Positions 59,928 through 64,000 of a stretch of 64,000 nt of DNA are shown here, piece after piece; the first letter of the stretch is position 1, and each line of letters opens with the position of its first letter. The stretch comes from Paracoccaceae bacterium. Lineage in GTDB: Bacteria > Pseudomonadota > Alphaproteobacteria > Rhodobacterales > Rhodobacteraceae. The position numbers and the translations under genes are program-made. The notes below the pieces were generated by a model. That model did not search any database. It was not told the DNA's origin and saw only the letters and a program-made list of their open reading frames with translations. The stretch covers positions 47,704 through 111,703 of the forward strand of contig JAFIEF010000003.1 in the NCBI GenBank assembly GCA_020832655.1, written 5' to 3'.

Positions 59928-60905
59928 ATGAAAGGCGCAGGCCCGATGACGACTTATTTCGCCTTTGCCGGGGCATGGCAGGCGCGCAGCGCCGAACTGC
60001 GCAAGGACAGCGCGGCGCTGGGTGCGCTGCTGGCGCGGTCTGACACGCTGATCCTGCCCATTTGGCGGGGCAAACCACAATTTGCGATCAGCGATGCGCA
60101 TGCCTGCCTTGGCTGGGTTGATGCCAGCGCACCCTGCCTGCAGGATGCCCCGCGCCCGATACTGTATCTGGGCAAGCATGACGGCCGCGCGATCTTTGCC
60201 GCCGATATCTCCGGCTGGGAACCCGATGCGCTGGACCGCGCGGCGATGGCCATGTTCAACGACACCACAACCCAGCACTATCCCGGTGCGCAGCCGGGCC
60301 ATGTCTTTGCCGATCTGCGCCAGCATATGACCGGGCTGAATACGACCGAGGCCGCGCTGGCCGCCACCGCGCGCGCAATCTTCAACTGGCATCACCGGCA
60401 TGGCTTTTGCGCCGCCTGCGGACAGGCCAGCAACATCGCCGCCGCCGGTTGGGAACGGCAGTGTCCCGGCTGCGGCGCGCATCACTTTCCGCGCACGGAC
60501 CCGGTGGTGATCATGCTGGTTCAGTACCGCAACCGCGTGCTTCTGGGCCGCTCGCCCAACTGGCCCAAAGGCATGTATTCCGCGCTGGCCGGTTTTGTCG
60601 AACCCGGCGAAACCATTGAAGCCGCCGTTGCCCGCGAAGTGGCAGAGGAAACCGGCGTCACCCTGCGCGATATCCGCTATGTCGCCTCGCAGCCCTGGCC
60701 ATTTCCGTCCTCGCTGATGCTGGGTTGCATCGCCAAGGCCCGCGACACGCGCATCACGCTGGATGCAGAGTTGGAAGATGCGGGCTGGTTCACCCGCGAG
60801 CAGATCCTACAAGGGTGGTCCGGCCAGAACCCGGCGCTGACGCCCGCGCGCAAAGGCTCCATCGCACATCATCTGATCGGCGGATGGCTCGCAGGAAAGT
60901 TATGA
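59928..60905 (+). CDS. nudC: NAD(+) diphosphatase / NAD-cap hydrolase
   Basis: A 325-residue NudC-type Nudix enzyme. An N-terminal domain precedes a zinc ribbon (FCAACGQASN..QCPGCGAHHFPRTDP). The Nudix box is GFVEPGETIEAAVAREVAEETG, followed by the NudC signature SQPWPFPSSLML. It splits NADH into NMNH and AMP, and in E. coli it removes NAD caps from RNA. The start is ATG at 59928 with AGGG seven bases upstream; ATG at 59946 is the alternative. The 186-base gap to divergent cpdB holds a weak Pho-like repeat. Confidence 0.96.
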   Translation: MKGAGPMTTYFAFAGAWQARSAELRKDSAALGALLARSDTLILPIWRGKPQFAISDAHACLGWVDASAPCLQDAPRPILYLGKHDGRAIFAADISGWEPDALDRAAMAMFNDTTTQHYPGAQPGHVFADLRQHMTGLNTTEAALAATARAIFNWHHRHGFCAACGQASNIAAAGWERQCPGCGAHHFPRTDPVVIMLVQYRNRVLLGRSPNWPKGMYSALAGFVEPGETIEAAVAREVAEETGVTLRDIRYVASQPWPFPSSLMLGCIAKARDTRITLDAELEDAGWFTREQILQGWSGQNPALTPARKGSIAHHLIGGWLAGKL

Positions 60906-60967
60906 CCCCGCTTCCCGGACGCTGCTTCAGCTTGCAATTCCCGACGCGCCCTTACAGGATGTGACCG

Positions 60968-61675
60968 ATGTCGGTAAAGATCGAAACCCCAACCGGAAAC
61001 ACCCGCATGCGCTGGACCCTGCCCAATATCCTGACCGTCATGCGGCTCTTGGCCGCGCCCGGCGTTGCGGTGATGTTCCTGTATTTCCACCGCCCCTGGG
61101 CCGACTGGTTCGCGCTTGTGCTGTTCGCGGCAGCGGCCATCACCGATTTCTTCGATGGCTATCTGGCGCGCGCCTGGAAACAGGAAAGCCGCCTTGGCGC
61201 CATGCTCGACCCGATTGCCGACAAGGCGATGGTGGTGATCGCGCTGCTGGTCATCACCGGCTATTCGGGCATGGATCCCTGGCTGATCCTGCCCGCCACG
61301 GCGATCCTGTTTCGCGAGGTCTTCGTTTCCGGCCTGCGCGAATTTCTGGGCGACAAGGCGGGCCTGCTGAAGGTCACGCCACTGGCAAAGTGGAAAACCA
61401 CTGCCCAGATGACCGCGCTTGCGGTGCTGTTTCTGGCGATGGGGCTGGAATATGTGCGCGAAACCGCCGCCGCGCGGCAGGATTTCGAACTCATCGCCGC
61501 GCTGTCGGATATCGGCACCACCGATGTCAATGTCATTGACCTGGCCAAATACAGCGGCAACCTGTTCTGGAATATCGGGCTGGGGCTGATCTGGCTGGCG
61601 GCGATTCTGACGCTGATTTCGGGTTGGGATTATCTGCGCAAATCCATGCCCTTTCTGAAGGATGACACGGAATGA
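60968..61675 (+). CDS. pgsA: CDP-diacylglycerol--glycerol-3-phosphate 3-phosphatidyltransferase
   Basis: A 235-residue integral membrane CDP-alcohol phosphatidyltransferase that makes phosphatidylglycerol phosphate. The catalytic signature D-x2-D-G-x2-A-R-x8-G-x3-D-x3-D is complete: DFFDGYLAR, then GAMLDPIAD. LPNILTVMRLLAAPGVAVM is the usual first helix. An insertion of about 30 residues before the last helix is rich in polar residues (RQDFELIAALSDIG). AGGA lies 8 bases before the ATG. It overlaps moaD by four bases. Confidence 0.96.
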   Translation: MSVKIETPTGNTRMRWTLPNILTVMRLLAAPGVAVMFLYFHRPWADWFALVLFAAAAITDFFDGYLARAWKQESRLGAMLDPIADKAMVVIALLVITGYSGMDPWLILPATAILFREVFVSGLREFLGDKAGLLKVTPLAKWKTTAQMTALAVLFLAMGLEYVRETAAARQDFELIAALSDIGTTDVNVIDLAKYSGNLFWNIGLGLIWLAAILTLISGWDYLRKSMPFLKDDTE

Positions 61676-61923
61676 AACTCGATGTGCTCTATTTCGCCTG
61701 GCTGCGCGAACGCATTGGCGTGCCGCGTGAAACGCTCGATACCTCGGCCCGCACTGTGGCCGAGCTGGTGGCCGAGCTTAAGGCGCGCGACGACCGCTAT
61801 GCGCTGGCCTTTTCCGATCTCGATGCAGTGCGCGTGGCGGTCGATCAGGATCTCTGCGATTTCGACACAGCGATTGAGGGCGCACGCGAAATCGCGTTCT
61901 TCCCGCCCATGACCGGCGGCTGA
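61672..61923 (+). CDS. moaD: Molybdopterin synthase sulfur-carrier subunit
   Basis: An 83-residue ubiquitin-fold protein starting KLDVLYFAWLRERIG and ending in the required Gly-Gly (FFPPMTGG), which carries the thiocarboxylate donated to precursor Z. It is coupled to pgsA (ATGA) and lies three bases before moaE. Activation requires a MoeB-type enzyme, and the membrane-anchored one at 56720-57787 is the only candidate in the window. Confidence 0.96.
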   Translation: MKLDVLYFAWLRERIGVPRETLDTSARTVAELVAELKARDDRYALAFSDLDAVRVAVDQDLCDFDTAIEGAREIAFFPPMTGG

Positions 61924-61926
61924 GGC

Positions 61927-62370
61927 ATGGATATCCGCGTTCAGCAAGCGCCGTTCGATTTTGGCGCGGAATGCGACCGCTTCGCCGCCGTGCGGGGCGA
62001 TACCGGCGCGGTCGTCACCTTCTGCGGCATCGTGCGCGACACAGACGGCCAGGCGCTGCACCGGATGGAGATCGAGCATTACCCCGGCATGACCGAGAAA
62101 GCGCTGGCCGGCATGGCACAGACCGCCACCCGGCGCTGGAATTTGCACGACTGCCTGATCATCCACCGCTACGGCCCGCTGCGCCCCGGCGAACGCATCA
62201 TGATGGTGGCCACTGCCGCACGTCACCGCGCCGACGCCTTCGCCGCCGCCGATTTCCTGATGGATTATCTGAAATCCCGCGCGCCCTTCTGGAAAAAGGA
62301 AAGCAGCGCCACAGGCAGCGAATGGGTCGCGGCAAAGGATGACGACGAAGCCGCACTGAAACGCTGGTAG
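61927..62370 (+). CDS. moaE: Molybdopterin synthase catalytic subunit
   Basis: A 147-residue subunit that uses MoaD thiocarboxylate to turn precursor Z into molybdopterin. Landmarks are GAVVTFCGIVRDT, EIEHYPGMTEKAL, IIHRYGPLRPGERIMMV and the catalytic Lys stretch KSRAPFWKKE. Length and motifs are normal. The stop is followed immediately by extragenic repeat copy C and then the rplA terminator from the opposite strand. Confidence 0.97.
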   Translation: MDIRVQQAPFDFGAECDRFAAVRGDTGAVVTFCGIVRDTDGQALHRMEIEHYPGMTEKALAGMAQTATRRWNLHDCLIIHRYGPLRPGERIMMVATAARHRADAFAAADFLMDYLKSRAPFWKKESSATGSEWVAAKDDDEAALKRW

Positions 62371-62446
62371 CTTCAGCTTGCCAAAAAATACTCGGGGTGA
62401 AACCGCTCCCGAAACCTGTTTCGGGAGCGGTGAGGGGCAAAGCCCC
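62371..62446 (-). repeat. Extragenic repeat element, copy C (inverted)
   Basis: Read on the minus strand, hairpins (62434-62446 region, GGGGC/GCCCC; and a perfect 12-bp stem 62403-62414 with 62419-62430) are followed by the core GAGTATTTTTTGGCAAGCTG and AAG (62371-62393). The core begins directly at the moaE stop. It is the same arrangement as copies A and B. Confidence 0.6.
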
Positions 62447-62466
62447 TTCCCCTATGCCATAACAAC

Positions 62467-62495
62467 AAAAGGGCGGCCTTCTGGCCGCCCTTTTT
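62467..62495. terminator. Intrinsic terminator after rplA (bidirectional)
   Basis: A 12-bp perfect stem (62467-62478 with 62483-62494, loop TTCT) has A-runs and T-runs at its two edges. It ends the rplK-rplA transcript and can also stop transcripts coming from moaE. Confidence 0.92.
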
Positions 62496-62513
62496 CAATT
62501 TGGAAACAGTGCC

Positions 62514-63212
62514 TTACCCTTGGGTTGCGCTGGTCACATCAACCGACACGCCCGGACCCATGGTCGAGGACAGCGAGACCTTCTTCATATAGGCACCCTT
62601 CGCCCCCGCGGGCCTGGCCTTGGCCACGGCATCGACGAAGGCGCGGACATTCTGCGCCAGTTTTTCCGCGTCGAAGGACACCTTGCCGATCCCGGCATGG
62701 ACCACGCCCGCCTTTTCCACCTTGAACTGGACCTGCCCGCCCTTGGCGCTTTCGACAGCCTGCGCAACATCCATCGTCACCGTGCCGACTTTCGGGTTCG
62801 GCATCAGGTTGCGCGGGCCAAGGATTTTGCCCAGACGCCCGACAATGGGCATCATGTCGGGGGTGGCGATGCAGCGATCAAACTCGATCTTGCCTGACTG
62901 GATGGTTTCCATCAGATCCTCGGCGCCGACAATATCGGCACCCGCAGCCTTGGCCTCATCAGCCTTGGGACCGCGCGCGAAAACGGCGACGCGTATAGTC
63001 TTGCCAGTGCCATTGGGCAGGGTGACGACACCGCGCACCATCTGGTCGGCATGACGCGGGTCAACGCCCAGATTCATCGCGATCTCGACCGATTCATCGA
63101 ATTTGGCCGAGGCATTCGCCTTGATCAGCGCCACCGCATCTTCAACCGACAGGTTTTCCTTGCCGGCAAAGGCTTCGCGCGCGGCTTTCAAACGTTTTGC
63201 AAGTTTTGCCAT
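62514..63212 (-). CDS. rplA: Ribosomal protein L1
   Basis: A 232-residue L1, the 23S rRNA stalk protein and translational repressor of its own operon. It begins [29 protein letters not shown]. The signature [21 protein letters not shown] and [32 protein letters not shown] lie in the expected places, and it ends [15 protein letters not shown]. It lies four bases after rplK. The usual next genes rplJ and rplL are absent: a terminator and the convergent moaE follow. Confidence 0.98.
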   Translation of the reverse strand: MAKLAKRLKAAREAFAGKENLSVEDAVALIKANASAKFDESVEIAMNLGVDPRHADQMVRGVVTLPNGTGKTIRVAVFARGPKADEAKAAGADIVGAEDLMETIQSGKIEFDRCIATPDMMPIVGRLGKILGPRNLMPNPKVGTVTMDVAQAVESAKGGQVQFKVEKAGVVHAGIGKVSFDAEKLAQNVRAFVDAVAKARPAGAKGAYMKKVSLSSTMGPGVSVDVTSATQG

Positions 63213-63216
63213 GACC

Positions 63217-63669
63217 TTAGCCTTTCACTTCGATGCCGATGGAACGCGCCGAACCTGCGATGATCTGCATCGCATCCTCGACCGTGTTGGCGTTGAGGTC
63301 TTTCATCTTCGCCTCGGCGATCTCGCGCACCTGCTTGGTGGTCACGCTGCCTGCGGTCTGACGACCCGGCATTTCCGAGCCTTTGGCGCGGTTGCGCTTG
63401 CCTTGCGGCTTCAGGCCCGCGGCTTTCTTCAGATACCAGGACGCGGGCGGCGTCTTCAGCTCCATCGTGAAGGACTTGTCCTGATAATAGGTAATCAGTG
63501 TCGGGATCGGCGCGCCGGGTTCGAAATCCGCCGAACGGGCGTTGAATTCCTTGGTGAACATCATGATGTTCAACCCGCGCTGACCCAATGCGGGGCCAAC
63601 AGGGGGGGACGGGTTCGCCTTGCCCGCCGGGATTTGCAGCTTAAGCTGCCCAACGACTTTCTTGGCCAT
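63217..63669 (-). CDS. rplK: Ribosomal protein L11
   Basis: A 150-residue L11, which binds the GTPase-associated centre of 23S rRNA. The start [36 protein letters not shown] is canonical, as are [20 protein letters not shown] and the end [28 protein letters not shown] precedes the ATG at 63669. The 113 bases between it and nusG show no recognised L1-binding leader by eye. Confidence 0.98.
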   Translation of the reverse strand: MAKKVVGQLKLQIPAGKANPSPPVGPALGQRGLNIMMFTKEFNARSADFEPGAPIPTLITYYQDKSFTMELKTPPASWYLKKAAGLKPQGKRNRAKGSEMPGRQTAGSVTTKQVREIAEAKMKDLNANTVEDAMQIIAGSARSIGIEVKG

Positions 63670-63782
63670 CTGGCCTCTCCTTCTTTCACCTCGCCCATGC
63701 GCACGCAAGCGCCGGGCTGATTGCGGTTTAGTGGTGCGGCCGGATCAGATGCGTCTGGCGGCCTTCCACGGGTGCATTCACG

Positions 63783-64000
63783 TCAGATTTCCTTCGAGAC
63801 CTGCGTGAATTCCAGATCGACCGGGGTGGCCCGGCCGAAAATCGATACCATGACCTTCAGGCGGCTGGCACCTTCATCAACTTCCTCGACCACGCCCGAA
63901 AAGCCTTCGAACGGCCCATCGGTCACCTTGACCTGCTCGCCGATATCGAAATGGATCAGCGTGCGCGGGGCTTCCTCGCCTTCCTGCACGCGGTTGAGGA
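63783..64000 (-). CDS. nusG: Transcription antitermination factor NusG, C-terminal part (partial)
   Basis: The frame runs off the right edge; 72 C-terminal residues are present. They include the linker [11 protein letters not shown] and the whole KOW domain: [25 protein letters not shown], then [21 protein letters not shown]. This domain binds ribosomal S10 or Rho. It is upstream of rplK-rplA in the conserved order; secE is presumably just outside the window. Confidence 0.96.
   Translation of the reverse strand, partial: LNRVQEGEEAPRTLIHFDIGEQVKVTDGPFEGFSGVVEEVDEGASRLKVMVSIFGRATPVDLEFTQVSKEI

Noticed and set aside
1..64000. CRISPR arrays, insertion sequences, prophage genes, toxin-antitoxin pairs, rRNA genes
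   Set aside because: I looked for spaced repeats, transposase-like and phage-like proteins and rRNA motifs and saw none; the window reads as core chromosome throughout.

Overview
The window is a stretch of ordinary, gene-dense alphaproteobacterial chromosome, almost certainly from the Rhodobacteraceae (Rhodobacter/Roseobacter lineage). The signs are high GC with strong G/C third-position bias, many short or overlapping gene junctions, a RpoH-II type heat-shock sigma factor, a trgAB tellurite-resistance pair, crotonyl-CoA carboxylase/reductase of the ethylmalonyl-CoA pathway, a DUF4445 corrinoid-reactivator type protein, and CtrA-like and FnrL-like DNA motifs. I see no phage, insertion sequence, CRISPR array or plasmid gene. 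The only RNA gene seen is tRNA-Gly(CCC). The species cannot be fixed from the sequence alone.

Layout. 1-2.5 kb: end of a CorC/HlyC-type protein, an ABC ATPase, DUF805, a small zinc-finger protein and a secreted unknown. 2.6-11 kb: polA, then leftward carA, a MshEN-glycosyltransferase, a sulfotransferase and adenine deaminase. 11-18.3 kb: a yqeY-like gene, a GntR regulator, a HAD nucleotidase, a cell-wall amidase, a DsbA-like protein, fabF and mltG. 18.4-24.1 kb: a leftward redox/light-stress block (cysteine-desulfurase-like gene, photolyase, cfa, trgA, trgB). 24.3-30 kb: ssb, tRNA-Gly, class I aldolase, then leftward glmU-glmS-alkD-like. 30-37.4 kb: three tandem universal stress proteins behind an FNR-type box, the ASKHA/ferredoxin reactivator, ccr, an acyltransferase and ndk. 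37.5-42.5 kb: rimO, cytochrome b561, an unknown membrane protein, trpS and a rhomboid-like remnant. 42.5-49.7 kb: a coupled leftward run (PBP activator-like lipoprotein, glnD, a YdeI-like gene, murJ) divergent from rsmI-yraN. 49.8-57.8 kb: gshB, an esterase, comM, rpoH-II, chaN-like, coaBC, dut and a membrane-anchored MoeB. 57.8-64 kb: cpdB, nudC, pgsA, moaD, moaE, and leftward nusG-rplK-rplA.

The most interesting locus is 7.2-9.83 kb. A family-2 glycosyltransferase begins with two 24-residue MshEN (cyclic-di-GMP receptor) motifs at the canonical 5-residue spacing, and a small sulfotransferase follows 34 bases downstream. Three TTAA half-sites in exact 11-bp phase (9802-9827, matching the CtrA consensus TTAA-N7-TTAA twice) lie just upstream and run into the carA stop codon. 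This suggests a CtrA-controlled, c-di-GMP-gated, possibly sulfated surface polysaccharide. The proposal is inference from sequence and needs testing.

Other regulatory signals read directly: an FNR-type box (30112-30125) before the usp array; two palindromes before the aldolase gene; CtrA-like half-sites before comM; and a three-copy extragenic element (hairpin plus a GAGTATTT...GGCAAG.TGAAG core) at gene 3' ends.
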